Assembly (NCBI GenBank): GCA_029959605.1
Contig: JASCOC010000016.1
Location: 1 to 64,000, forward strand
Origin: Lysobacteraceae bacterium PS02340
GTDB taxonomy: Bacteria; Pseudomonadota; Gammaproteobacteria; Xanthomonadales; Xanthomonadaceae
Direction: 5' to 3'
DNA: 64,000 nt
Numbering within the stretch: the stretch's first letter is position 1; every line of letters begins with the position of its first letter. The notes below the pieces were generated by a model. It was not told the origin of the DNA, made no database searches, and saw nothing but the letters and a program-made list of their open reading frames with translations. Position numbers and translations under genes: made by a program. Positions 35,529 to 44,166 of the stretch are shown here, one piece after another.

Positions 35529-35645
35529 CCCTCCCCTGTGTACGGGGAAGGGTTGGGTGGGAGCGAATGGTCAGGGGGCAACTGCGGGTGTCGTTCCCTC
35601 ACCCCACCACTTGCGTTGCAGGTGGCCCCTCTCCCTCAGGGAGAG
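35529..35645. terminator. Intergenic hairpins between prlC and the TspO-like gene
   Basis: Within the 245-bp gap 35436-35680, which has no gene, two hairpins are visible: CCCTCCCC with CGGGGAAGGG (about 35529-35552), and CTCTCC/GGAGAG around CTCAG (35629-35645). The second resembles the stem at 5388-5404, so these polypyrimidine-purine hairpins look like a dispersed element. Both flanking genes run leftwards, so on the minus strand this could terminate transcription leaving prlC. Confidence 0.45.
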
Positions 35646-35680
35646 AGACACCGGTGCATGCCACCTTCGGCACAAGGGCA

Positions 35681-37699
35681 TCACATGCCGCTATGCCGCA
35701 GCAACGCCGCGATATCCGGATCGCGGCCACGGAACGCGCGGAAGTTCTCGATCGCATCCCGGCTGCCACCGCGCGACAGCACTTCCTCGCGGAAGCGCCG
35801 GCCGGTCTCGGAAAGCTGGTCGGTCGCTTCCTCGAACGCCGCATACGCATCCGCGCTCAGCACTTCGGCCCACTTGTAGCTGTAGTAACCGGCCGCGTAG
35901 CCGCCCGCGAAGATGTGGCTGAACTGGTTCGGGAACCGGTGCCAGTCCGGCGTGCGGGTCACGGCGACCTCGTCGCGCACGCGTTCGAGCAGCGCCAGCA
36001 CGTCGTCGCGGCCGGCGTCGAAATCCGAATGCAGCAGCATGTCGAACAGCGAGAACTCGATCTGCCGCAGCGTCTGCAACCCGCTCTGGAAATTGCGCGC
36101 GGCGCGCATGCGGTCGAAGAGGTCGCGCGGCAGCGGTTCGCCGGTGTCGATGTGCGCGGTCATCGCCTGCACGCGGTCCCATTCCCAGCAGAAGTTCTCC
36201 ATGAACTGGCTCGGCAGTTCCACCGCGTCCCACTCCACGCCGTTGATGCCGGCGATCGGCAGTGCGTCCACCTGGGTCAGCAACTGGTGCAGGCCGTGGC
36301 CCATCTCGTGGAACAGCGTGGTGACTTCGCCGTGGGTGAAGGTCGCCGGGCGGCCGCCGGTGCCGCGGCCGAAGTTGCAGACCAGATAGACCAGCGGCGT
36401 CTGCACGCCGTCGGCGGTCGCGCGGCGGTTGCGGCAGTCGTCCATCCACGCGCCGCCGCGCTTGCCCTCGCGGGCATAGAGATCGAGATAGAACTGCCCG
36501 ACCAGGGCGCCGTCGGTATCGACCAGGCGATAGAAGCGCGCATCCTCGTGCCACACCGGTGCGTCGTCGCGTTCGACGCGCAGGCCGTACAGCGACCGGA
36601 TGACGTCGAACAGGCCGGCCAGCACGCGGTCCTCGGTGAAGTAGCGCTTCACCGTCTGCGCCGAGTAGTCGTAGCGCGCCTGGCGCAGGCGGTCGCTGGC
36701 GAACGACATGTCCCAGGGTTCGAGCGACGGAATGCCGAGCTGCTCGCGCGCGAAGTCCGCCAGTTGTTCGCGGTCCTGCTCGGCGTGCGGGCGTGCTCGC
36801 GCGGCGAGATCGCGCAGGAAGTCCAGCACCGCGTCGGGCGCGGTCGCCATCTTGGTCGCAAGCGACAGTTCGGCATAGTTCGCGTGGCCGAGCAGACGGG
36901 CTTTTTCCTCGCGCAGCGCAAGGATGCGGGCGATCAGCGGTCCGTTGTCGAGCGCCTCGGGGCCGGACTCGGAGGCGCGCAGGCCATAGGCGCGATAGAA
37001 ACGCTCGCGCAGTGCGCGATTGGTCGCATAGGTCTGGATCGGCAGATAGGACGGCATCTGCAGCGTCAGCTTCCAGCCTTCGCGCCCGTCGCGTTCGGCC
37101 GCGGCGCGTGCGGCGGCGAGCGTTTCCTCGGGCAGGCCGTCGAGTTCGGCGAGGTCTTCGACGTACACCGCGAAGGCGTCCGTCGCGTCCAGCACGTGCT
37201 CGGAGAACTCGGACGACAGGGTCGCCAGTGCCTGCTGGATGTCGGAAAAGCGCGTGCGCGCGGCATCGTCGAGCGCAGCGCCGCCGAGCCGGAAATCGCG
37301 CAGTGCATGCGCGAGCACGCGTCGCTGCAGATCGTCCAGGCCCAATGCGTCGGCCTGGTCCGACAGCGCCTGGTAGGCCGCGAACAGGGCCTGGTCCTGC
37401 CCCAGCGCACTGAAGAAGCGCGTCACCTTCGGCAGCGCGGCGTTGTAGGCCTCGCGCATCGCGGGCGTGTTGACCACCGCATTGAGGTGGCCGACCTGGT
37501 TCCAGGCCCGGCCCAGACGCTCGGTGGCGTCCTCCAGCGGCGCGACCACGCTGTCCCAGGTCACCGGCTGCGCACGCCCGGCGAGCGCCAGCGCGGCTTC
37601 GGCCTCGGCGACCAGCGCGTCGATCGCGGGCTGCACGTGCGCCGGTTCGATCTCGTCGAAGCGCGGCAGGCCGGTCTGATCGAGCAGCGGGTTGTCCAT
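35681..37699 (-). CDS. prlC: Oligopeptidase A, M3 family zinc metallopeptidase
   Basis: A 672-residue cytoplasmic peptidase that degrades short peptides, including cleaved signal peptides. The zinc site HEMGHGLH and the third ligand Glu in NGVEWDAVELPSQFMENF are intact, and the C-terminal GGYAAGYYSYKWAEV is the substrate-gating segment of the family. Length equals that of E. coli PrlC (about 680). ATG 37699 gives the family start MDNPLLDQTGLPRFDEI. Divergent from the antiporter gene with a 124-bp gap. Confidence 0.95.
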   Translation of the reverse strand: MDNPLLDQTGLPRFDEIEPAHVQPAIDALVAEAEAALALAGRAQPVTWDSVVAPLEDATERLGRAWNQVGHLNAVVNTPAMREAYNAALPKVTRFFSALGQDQALFAAYQALSDQADALGLDDLQRRVLAHALRDFRLGGAALDDAARTRFSDIQQALATLSSEFSEHVLDATDAFAVYVEDLAELDGLPEETLAAARAAAERDGREGWKLTLQMPSYLPIQTYATNRALRERFYRAYGLRASESGPEALDNGPLIARILALREEKARLLGHANYAELSLATKMATAPDAVLDFLRDLAARARPHAEQDREQLADFAREQLGIPSLEPWDMSFASDRLRQARYDYSAQTVKRYFTEDRVLAGLFDVIRSLYGLRVERDDAPVWHEDARFYRLVDTDGALVGQFYLDLYAREGKRGGAWMDDCRNRRATADGVQTPLVYLVCNFGRGTGGRPATFTHGEVTTLFHEMGHGLHQLLTQVDALPIAGINGVEWDAVELPSQFMENFCWEWDRVQAMTAHIDTGEPLPRDLFDRMRAARNFQSGLQTLRQIEFSLFDMLLHSDFDAGRDDVLALLERVRDEVAVTRTPDWHRFPNQFSHIFAGGYAAGYYSYKWAEVLSADAYAAFEEATDQLSETGRRFREEVLSRGGSRDAIENFRAFRGRDPDIAALLRHSGM

Positions 37700-37823
37700 C
37701 GTGCGGCCATCGAGCGGAGGAGGGAGCCCGATTCTAGGCACGCCCGGATGCACGGCCCGTGTGTGCGCACCGCGTGGCGGCTTCGGCGCTATGGTGGCGG
37801 CCTCGTCCCGCGCCGCGTCCGTA

Positions 37824-39455
37824 ATGCATTCGATCGAAGTCGTCTTGGTAATGCTGCTGGCCGTGGTCGCCAGCGGTTACCTGACCCGCGTGTTGCCGCG
37901 CTGGCTGCCGCTGCCGTTGCCGCTGGTGCAGATCGCGCTGGGCGCGACGATCGCCGGCGTGTTCGGCCAGGGCGTCACCCTCGATCCGCACCTGTTCTTC
38001 GTGCTGTTCCTGCCGCCGCTGCTGTTTCTTGACGGTTGGCGGATTCCCAAGAGCGGCCTGTTCCGCGACCGCGGGCTGATCCTGCAGCTGGCGCTGGGCC
38101 TGGTGGTGTTCACGGTCATCGGCGCGGGCCTGCTGATCCACTGGATGATTCCGGTGATGCCGCTGGCGGTTGCGTTCGCGCTCGCCGCGATCCTGTCGCC
38201 GACCGATCCGGTGGCGGTGTCGTCGATCGCCGCGCGCGCGCCTATTCCGAAGCGCGTGATGCACATCCTCGAAGGCGAATCGCTGCTCAACGACGCGTCC
38301 GGCCTGGTGTGTTTCCGCTTCGCCGTCGCCGCGGCGCTGACCGGGACGTTCTCGCTGATGTCGGCGTCGCTGACCTTCCTGTGGCTGGCGCTGGCGGGCG
38401 TCGCGGTGGGCGTGCTGCTGACGATCGGCATCAACCGCGGCCATGCGATGGTCTCGCGCGTGTTCGGCGAGGAGGCCGGCACGCCGATCCTGATCAGCCT
38501 GCTCACCCCGTTCGGTGCGTATCTGCTGGCCGAGCAGGTGGGCGCCTCGGGGATTCTCGCCGCGGTCGCCGCCGGCGTGACGATGAGCTACGTCGAACTC
38601 AGCGGCCGCGCGCTGGCGACCACGCGCGTGCAGCGCGCCGCGGTGTGGGACACGGTGCAGTTCTCGCTCAACGGCATCATCTTCGTGCTGCTGGGCGAGC
38701 AGCTGCCGTGGATCGTCGAACGTGCGGTGAGCTCGGTGCGCGAGGCCGGCCACGTCGATCCGTGGTGGCTGGCGGTCTACGTGTTCGCGATCTACGGCGG
38801 CCTGTTCGCGCTGCGCTTCGCATGGGTCTGGGTCTCGCTGCGGATCGGTCTGTACCGCAGCGGTCGCCACGACACCCGGCCGCGTGTGCGCCTGGTCGCG
38901 GCGATATCGCTGGCCGGCGTGCGCGGCGCGATCACCCTCGCCGGTGTGCTGACCCTGCCGCTGCTGCTCGACGACGGCACGCCGTTCCCGACCCGTGATC
39001 TGGCGATCTTCCTCGCCGCCGCGGTGATCATCCTGTCGCTGCTGCTCGGCAGTTTCGTGCTGCCGCGCCTGCTGCGCGGTCTCGAAGTGCCGGAGGAGGA
39101 CGAGGACGACCGCGAACTCGATCGCGCCCGCCACGAGGCCGCGATTGCTGCCGTGGCCGCGGTAGAGCGCGCGCAGCACGCGTTACCTGCCGCGCAGGCC
39201 AATCCCGACCTCTATGCCAGCGCGGCGGTGCGGGTCATGGCCTTGTACGAGGAGCGGCTGCGTCGCGACGGCACGCTGGGTGTGGACGCAGCCGAACTGC
39301 GACGCGCCGACGATGCCGAGCGTGCGCTGCGCCTGGCCGGCGTGCACGCCGAGCGCGAACGCATCTACGCGCTCGCGCGGCATCGCGAGATCTCCGATGA
39401 GGTCGCACGCAAGCTGGTGCGCGATCTGGATCTGATGGAAGCGCGGTACCGGTGA
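37824..39455 (+). CDS. CPA1 family Na+/H+ antiporter (NhaP/YjcE-like)
   Basis: A 543-residue antiporter with about 12 helices and a soluble C-terminal helical domain (about 420-543, EEDEDDRELDRARHEAA). The ion-binding site ALAAILSPTDPVAVSS and the following GESLLNDASG are intact, including the functional Asp residues. The length and the coiled C-terminus fit YjcE-type proteins. It exports sodium or potassium in exchange for protons. ATG 37824 starts at the first helix. A terminator follows at 39459. Confidence 0.93.
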   Translation: MHSIEVVLVMLLAVVASGYLTRVLPRWLPLPLPLVQIALGATIAGVFGQGVTLDPHLFFVLFLPPLLFLDGWRIPKSGLFRDRGLILQLALGLVVFTVIGAGLLIHWMIPVMPLAVAFALAAILSPTDPVAVSSIAARAPIPKRVMHILEGESLLNDASGLVCFRFAVAAALTGTFSLMSASLTFLWLALAGVAVGVLLTIGINRGHAMVSRVFGEEAGTPILISLLTPFGAYLLAEQVGASGILAAVAAGVTMSYVELSGRALATTRVQRAAVWDTVQFSLNGIIFVLLGEQLPWIVERAVSSVREAGHVDPWWLAVYVFAIYGGLFALRFAWVWVSLRIGLYRSGRHDTRPRVRLVAAISLAGVRGAITLAGVLTLPLLLDDGTPFPTRDLAIFLAAAVIILSLLLGSFVLPRLLRGLEVPEEDEDDRELDRARHEAAIAAVAAVERAQHALPAAQANPDLYASAAVRVMALYEERLRRDGTLGVDAAELRRADDAERALRLAGVHAERERIYALARHREISDEVARKLVRDLDLMEARYR

Positions 39456-39458
39456 CCT

Positions 39459-39489
39459 CAAGCCTTCCCCCCGTGTGCGGGGGAGGCTT
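39459..39489. terminator. Bidirectional hairpin between antiporter and DUF2218 genes
   Basis: AAGCCTTCCCCCC and GGGGGAGGCTT form a long stem around a GTGTGC loop, with one mismatch. It lies 5 bp after the antiporter stop and 11 bp before the stop of the convergent DUF2218 gene, so it can serve both. Confidence 0.75.
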
Positions 39490-39499
39490 CAAAGCACAC

Positions 39500-39799
39500 T
39501 CAGCCCGGCTGCCAGTCGAACGCCAGCGTCTCGTCGCGCGCGAAGCGCTGCAGGTGGTTCTCGATGACCGTCTGGTAGCGCTCGCTGTCTTCGGCGGTGG
39601 GCTGGGTCAGCACGATGCGCAGCGTGTCGTCTTCGACGAAGAAGTCGGCGCCGTTGTCCTCGCCCTGGAACGGAATGAAGGCGTGGCCCCCCTCGTCGTC
39701 GCGGGTGATCTCGAACTTGTGCCGCCAGTGGTTGCACAGGGAGCGCAACAGGCGCGGGGCATCGTTGGACGCGGTGGTCGCGGTGGTGGTGATCGACAT
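39500..39799 (-). CDS. DUF2218 protein
   Basis: A 99-residue protein matching DUF2218: RLLRSLCNHWRHKFEI, a beta sheet with FIPFQGEDNGADFFVED, and ENHLQRFARDETLAFDWQP at the end. Family members are small, often encoded beside siderophore or transport genes, with unknown function. No membrane segment. ATG 39799 with a GGAG ribosome binding site on the minus strand. Convergent with the antiporter gene. Confidence 0.88.
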   Translation of the reverse strand: MSITTTATTASNDAPRLLRSLCNHWRHKFEITRDDEGGHAFIPFQGEDNGADFFVEDDTLRIVLTQPTAEDSERYQTVIENHLQRFARDETLAFDWQPG

Positions 39800-39938
39800 C
39801 GTGGACTCCTGCGAGCGGCGCGTCGCCGCGGCCGCGAGCATAGGCCCAAGGCGATGGCGCGGTGAACCCCCGGTGGCCAACGCAGCGTTGCAATGCCGAT
39901 GCCGCACACTGTGCGGCCCCGTTCCCTGCAGGTGTTCC

Positions 39939-40613
39939 ATGGCCGAAGCTGCCGCTCCGCACGCATTTCCCTGGCCCGTGGTGCTGTTCGATCTCGACGG
40001 CACCCTCGTCGACAGCGCGTCCGACATCGCTGCGGCGGTCAACCGCCTGCTGGCCGAGCTCGGCCACGCGCAGGTTGACGAGGCCACGGTGCGCAGCTGG
40101 ATCGGCGACGGCGCGCGCCAGCTGATCACATCGGCGCTGCAGCACGCCGGCGACACGCGGACGGCCGACGCGGTGATGCCGCGCTTCATGCGTCACTACG
40201 AGGACTGCCTGCTGCTCGAACCGCGCCTGTATCCCGGCGTGGCGTCGACGCTGCAGGCACTACAGGCCGCCGGGGTGCGCATGGCGGTGTGCACCAACAA
40301 GCCGGCGCAGTTCGTGCCGCCGCTGCTCGCGGCATTGGGCATCGACGGCTGTTTCGACGCGGTGCTCGGCGCCGGCGACCTGCCCGAGCGCAAGCCGCAT
40401 CCGTTGCCGCTGCTGCATCTGGCGCAGGGTTTCGGCGTCGACATCACGCAGTGTCTGATGGTCGGCGATTCGGCAGCCGATGCCGGCGCGGCGATCGCGG
40501 CCGGTGCGCCGCTGGTGCTGGTCGGCTACGGCTACCGGCGCGACTTCGATCTGCATGGTTGCGGCGCGCTCGCGGTGATCGACCGGTTCGAGGAGCTGCT
40601 CGAACTGCGCTGA
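39939..40613 (+). CDS. gph: Phosphoglycolate phosphatase
   Basis: A 224-residue HAD hydrolase that removes phosphate from 2-phosphoglycolate formed during DNA repair. The nucleophile and acid are D18 and D20 in VLFDLDGTLVD. CTNKP carries the second motif, and GDSAADAGAA the metal-binding motif. The cap domain has SWIGDGARQLI, as in Gph. Other HAD phosphatases are similar, so the substrate is inferred from overall match. A repeat copy follows the stop. Confidence 0.9.
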   Translation: MAEAAAPHAFPWPVVLFDLDGTLVDSASDIAAAVNRLLAELGHAQVDEATVRSWIGDGARQLITSALQHAGDTRTADAVMPRFMRHYEDCLLLEPRLYPGVASTLQALQAAGVRMAVCTNKPAQFVPPLLAALGIDGCFDAVLGAGDLPERKPHPLPLLHLAQGFGVDITQCLMVGDSAADAGAAIAAGAPLVLVGYGYRRDFDLHGCGALAVIDRFEELLELR

Positions 40614-40628
40614 CGCGGTCTGGTGTGA

Positions 40629-40664
40629 GATGGGCTTCGCTGCGCTCTACCCATCCTACGAAGC
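40629..40664 (+). repeat. Dispersed palindromic repeat, copy 3
   Basis: GATGGGCTTCGCTGCGCTCT followed by ACCCATCCTACGAAGC; the arms GATGGG and CCCATC are perfect. It fills most of the 62-bp gap between convergent gph and the ELM1-family gene, so it may also work as a transcription stop. Confidence 0.75.
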
Positions 40665-40675
40665 GCTGCACGCCC

Positions 40676-41665
40676 TCAACGCATCGCGACCAACCGCGCA
40701 CGCACCTCGGCCGCGATGCGCGCGGTCTCGCGCAGCGGCGTGACATCGAACGCCGGCAGCGCATCCCCGAACGGACGGGCGCGGCCATCGGCGATCAGGC
40801 CATCGACGAAGCGCTGCGGCGCGCCGTCGAGCGGCCCGGGCGCGAACACGAACACCGGCGCACGCGTCGCGCAGGCTTCCGACAGCATGTTCACCGAGTC
40901 CGACGAACAGACGATGCGGTCCGCCCAGCCCAACAGGCCCGCATACGGATTCGCGCCGTCGCCATCGTCCGCCCAGACGCAGCCGGCGCGTCCGGCGTAA
41001 CGCGCCCGCAGCGCCGCACGCACGGCCGGTGATGTGCGCCGCGACCCGGTCAGCAACAGGCTGCCGTCCCCACGCGCAACGATCGCATCGAGCCGGTCGG
41101 CCAGCGCAGCGAATGCGGCGACGTCGAAACGCCCATGCCGCGAATCGCCACCCAGCAGCACGGCGATGCGCGGGCCGGGCAGGGCGCCGATCGCAGGATG
41201 TGCATCGCGCGCGGCGGCCAGCCAGGCGTCGTCGACCGGATGCAGGCTTCCGCGCGCGACCAGTACGTTGTCGCCGCGCAGCGCATCGTGCTCGGGCACG
41301 ACGACGAGATCCCAATGCCGCGGATCGATGCGTGGATCGAGGATCTGCACCGTGCGCGCGCCACGCTGCGCGGCCAGTCGCGTTGCGAGCGCAGCCTGGC
41401 GGCCGCAACCGATGGCGATGTCGGGCCCAGCGGGCAGACGCGATGCATATGTCTTTCCGAAGGCGTGTGCCGCGAACGGCAGCAGGCGCGGCGCGGCCCA
41501 GCGCCAGGGCGCATGCGGATCGAGATGCAGCGCCTCGGCCTGCGGCGACAGCGCGGCCGCGAGCGCCTCGGCCTGACGCGCGTTGCCGGCGCGCCCATCG
41601 CTGAGCGCCCAGATCCGTCCGTAATCCCGTTCTTCGCCTGGTCGACGTTCCACGTATGTGATCAT
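40676..41665 (-). CDS. ELM1 family protein (mitochondrial-fission-ELM1-like)
   Basis: A 329-residue protein of the ELM1/DUF1022 family, related to GT-B glycosyltransferases. Signature parts are [38 protein letters not shown], and the nucleotide-sugar-like [22 protein letters not shown]. In plants it acts in mitochondrial fission; in bacteria its role is unknown, though position near envelope genes suggests a glycan or lipopolysaccharide job (inference). ATG 41665 is chosen over a GTG at 41683. Confidence 0.85.
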   Translation of the reverse strand: MITYVERRPGEERDYGRIWALSDGRAGNARQAEALAAALSPQAEALHLDPHAPWRWAAPRLLPFAAHAFGKTYASRLPAGPDIAIGCGRQAALATRLAAQRGARTVQILDPRIDPRHWDLVVVPEHDALRGDNVLVARGSLHPVDDAWLAAARDAHPAIGALPGPRIAVLLGGDSRHGRFDVAAFAALADRLDAIVARGDGSLLLTGSRRTSPAVRAALRARYAGRAGCVWADDGDGANPYAGLLGWADRIVCSSDSVNMLSEACATRAPVFVFAPGPLDGAPQRFVDGLIADGRARPFGDALPAFDVTPLRETARIAAEVRARLVAMR

Positions 41666-41748
41666 CCGTTCCGGCCGACGCACGCGTCGCGCCGCCGCAG
41701 GACTCTACACTGCGGCCCTGCCTGGCCCCACCCGATCGAGGTTGCCTG

Positions 41749-42336
41749 ATGACCGATGTTCTGCCCGATGCCGCGCTCGACCAGCTGTTCCGCACCGCCC
41801 GCACCTACAACGGCTTCAGCGGGCAGATCAGCGACGACACGCTGCGCCAGCTCTACGATCTACTGAAGTTCGCACCGACATCGGCCAATTCGTCGCCGGC
41901 GCGCTTCGTGTTCGTGAAGTCGGCAGAAGGCAAGGCGAAGCTCGGGCCAGCGCTCTCGGAAGGCAACTACGAGAAGACGATGGCCGCGCCGGTCGTCGTG
42001 ATCGTCGCCCACGACGAGGACTTCCACGAGAAGCTGCCGTTCCTGTTTCCGCACACCGATGCCAAGAGCTGGTTCGACGGTCCTCGCGAGAACCGCGAGG
42101 TGCCGGCGTTCCGCAATGGCAGCCTGCAGGGCGCGTATCTGATCCTGGCCGCGCGCGCGCTGGGTCTGGATGCCGGCCCGATGTCGGGCTTCGACAATGC
42201 CAAGGTCGACGAGGCGTTCTTCGCCGGCACCGCGATCAAGTCGAATTTCATCATCAATCTCGGCATCGGCGATCCGTCGACGATCTTCCCGCGTTCGCCG
42301 CGCCTGCCGTTCGACGAAGCCGCGCGCATCGTCTGA
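41749..42336 (+). CDS. RutE-like malonic semialdehyde reductase / nitroreductase
   Basis: A 195-residue nitroreductase-fold flavoprotein. [35 protein letters not shown] and [16 protein letters not shown] match RutE, which reduces malonic semialdehyde in uracil breakdown (motif quoted in pieces of the family: [11 protein letters not shown] binds FMN). No other rut gene is near, so a general reductase is equally possible. Start ATG 41749 fits the family N-terminus. Divergent from the ELM1 gene. Confidence 0.88.
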   Translation: MTDVLPDAALDQLFRTARTYNGFSGQISDDTLRQLYDLLKFAPTSANSSPARFVFVKSAEGKAKLGPALSEGNYEKTMAAPVVVIVAHDEDFHEKLPFLFPHTDAKSWFDGPRENREVPAFRNGSLQGAYLILAARALGLDAGPMSGFDNAKVDEAFFAGTAIKSNFIINLGIGDPSTIFPRSPRLPFDEAARIV

Positions 42337-42418
42337 GTGTCATCCCGCGCGGTCGCCAGCCGGCCCCGCGGGCTTCGAATCCGTCCGTACCACCCACCAC
42401 CCGCTCGAGGATCCGTCC

Positions 42419-43135
42419 ATGCGTACCGCCCACCTGCTGCTCCCGCTTGCCGCCGCCCTTGCCCTCGCCGCCTGCGCCCAGCAGGACGCGGCGCCGGCCG
42501 ACGCGACCCCGCCCGCCGCCTCCGCGCCCGCGCAGCCGGCGACCGCTGCACCGGCCGACACCGCGCCGGCCGCCGACGCCATCACCGGCGTCTCGGGCAC
42601 CTACGTGCTCGATCCCAAGCACACCGACGTGATCGCGCAGTGGAGCCATTTCGGCTTCTCCAACCCGATCGCGCATTTCGGCGAGGTCTCCGGCCAGATT
42701 GTCTACAACGCCGAGAACGTCGGCGCGTCGTCGGTCGAAGTCACGCTGCCGCTGTCGGGTTTGAACTCGCACGTCGGTGATTTCGACGACCACCTGCGCA
42801 GCGCCGACTTCTTCGACGCGGCCAAGTTCCCGAACGCCACGTTCAAGAGCACCGCGGTCGAGAGCGCCGGCACCAACAAGCTCAAGGTCACCGGTGACCT
42901 GACGATCAAGGACATCACCAAGCCGGTGGTGCTGGACGTCACGATCAACAAGTTCGGCGAGCAGCCGATGGCCAAGCGCGCCGCCGCCGGTTTCGATGCC
43001 GTGGCGACGATCAAGCGCAGCGATTTCGGCGTCGGTGCGTACGCGCCGAACGTCAGCGACGAAGTCGAACTGCGCATCACCACCGAAGCCGTCGTCGCCG
43101 AGGGCGCCGCCCCGGCCGCGCCTGCCGCACAGTAA
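42419..43135 (+). CDS. YceI-like lipoprotein
   Basis: A 238-residue lipoprotein. The lipobox LALAAC puts the lipidated cysteine at C19. An Ala/Pro-rich linker (about 20-55) precedes a YceI/lipocalin-like domain: TYVLDPKHTDVIAQWSHFGF, then FKSTAVESAG and GDLTIKDITKPVVLDVT. YceI proteins bind isoprenoid quinone-like lipids in the periplasm. A short Ala-rich tail ends the protein. A strong terminator follows. Confidence 0.93.
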   Translation: MRTAHLLLPLAAALALAACAQQDAAPADATPPAASAPAQPATAAPADTAPAADAITGVSGTYVLDPKHTDVIAQWSHFGFSNPIAHFGEVSGQIVYNAENVGASSVEVTLPLSGLNSHVGDFDDHLRSADFFDAAKFPNATFKSTAVESAGTNKLKVTGDLTIKDITKPVVLDVTINKFGEQPMAKRAAAGFDAVATIKRSDFGVGAYAPNVSDEVELRITTEAVVAEGAAPAAPAAQ

Positions 43136-43148
43136 GATTCCGCGTCAC

Positions 43149-43186
43149 GACGCCGGCGCACGGGTCTCCTGTGCGCCGGCGTTTTC
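43149..43186 (+). terminator. Intrinsic terminator after the YceI gene
   Basis: ACGCCGGCGCAC and GTGCGCCGGCGT form a 12-bp perfect stem around GGGTCTCCT, followed by TTTCGTTT. It ends the YceI transcript 14 bp after the stop codon. Confidence 0.92.
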
Positions 43187-43211
43187 GTTTCCGCGTTCCG
43201 GATCCACCGTC

Positions 43212-43892
43212 ATGAAAGTCCATCGTCCCGCCGACCAGCGCGGCCGCACCACGCTCGGCGCCCGCACGCGCCTGTGCACGTTCTCCAGCGGCGATTTCCA
43301 CGATCCCGAGTGGCTGGGGTTCGGTGCGCTGCGCCAGCTCAACGAGGAGCACCTGCCGCCCGGCGCGACCGTGCCGTCGCAGCGCGTGGCGAACATGGAG
43401 CTGCTCACCCTGATGCTCGAAGGCACGCTGGTCCGCGAGGACGTCGCGCTCGAACCCGGTGCGCTGGCCTGGACCGGCGCCGGCCACGCCAGCGACACGC
43501 CGATGGAGACCGCCGGCGTGGACGGGGCACGCGTGCTGCGCATCGCGATCCAGCCCGACCGGGTCAATCTGCCGCCCGCAACCGGCATCATCCGCGCCGC
43601 CGGCGCCGAGGGCTGGACACTGCTGGCCGCGCCCGAAGCTGAAGGAAACGGCCTGCCGATCCGCCAGCAGGCCTGGCTGCGCCTTGCGCGTCTCGCGCCC
43701 GGCGCGCATCTGGACCTGACGCTCGACGTCACGCAGCGGCACTGGCTGCAGATCCTGCGCGGTGGCGTGACCGTCGACGGCCACGCGCTGGCGGCCGGCG
43801 ATGCGCTCGGCGTCTACGTGGCCGGCATCCACGCCAACCTCATCGCCACGGCCGCGGGCGCCGAAGCGCTGCTGATCACCCTGCCGGGCTGA
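43212..43892 (+). CDS. Pirin-like cupin with degenerate metal site
   Basis: A 226-residue bicupin of the pirin/YhhW size and order. The N-terminal cupin keeps GFGALRQLNEEHLPPGA and MELLTLMLEGTLVRED, and the C-terminal cupin has WLQILRGGVTVDGHALAAGD. In metal-binding pirins the first cupin has an HPH-type motif and a later His-Asp pair; here these positions read PSQRVAN and VRED (about residues 54-77), so the metal ligands appear lost. A quercetinase-type reaction is therefore unlikely. It sits just after the YceI terminator, at the head of the lipopolysaccharide cluster. Confidence 0.85.
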   Translation: MKVHRPADQRGRTTLGARTRLCTFSSGDFHDPEWLGFGALRQLNEEHLPPGATVPSQRVANMELLTLMLEGTLVREDVALEPGALAWTGAGHASDTPMETAGVDGARVLRIAIQPDRVNLPPATGIIRAAGAEGWTLLAAPEAEGNGLPIRQQAWLRLARLAPGAHLDLTLDVTQRHWLQILRGGVTVDGHALAAGDALGVYVAGIHANLIATAAGAEALLITLPG

Positions 43893-43952
43893 GCCCGTCC
43901 TGCACGGCCGCGCGGTAGAATGGCGGCCTCCACGTTGATGAAACCCGCCGTC

Positions 43953-44144
43953 ATGACCGCAGCCCCGACGCAAGCCAACGCCGCCCAGCGCTACGAAGTG
44001 CGCCGCGCCGATCTGCCGCTGAGCTGCCCGCTGCCGTCGATGGCGCTGTGGAACTCGCATCCGCGCGTCTACCTGCCGATCGAAGCCGAGAACGGCGAGT
44101 CCGACTGCCCGTACTGCGGCGCGCACTTCGTCCTCGTCGACTGA
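43953..44144 (+). CDS. Small zinc-finger (CHCC) protein
   Basis: A 63-residue zf-CHCC protein. The ligands are C25, H36, C52 and C55 (LSCPLP, NSHPRVYLPI, CPYCGAHF). Related domains occur in the NDUFS6 subunit of complex I, but in bacteria the small version has no known role. It is conserved upstream of lipopolysaccharide glycosyltransferase genes in Xanthomonadaceae as far as I recall. ATG 43953 is preferred; 43920 and 43938 are alternatives. It lies 22 bp before the GT4 gene. Confidence 0.88.
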   Translation: MTAAPTQANAAQRYEVRRADLPLSCPLPSMALWNSHPRVYLPIEAENGESDCPYCGAHFVLVD

Positions 44145-44166
44145 TCCCGGCGCGTCAGGCGCCCGC

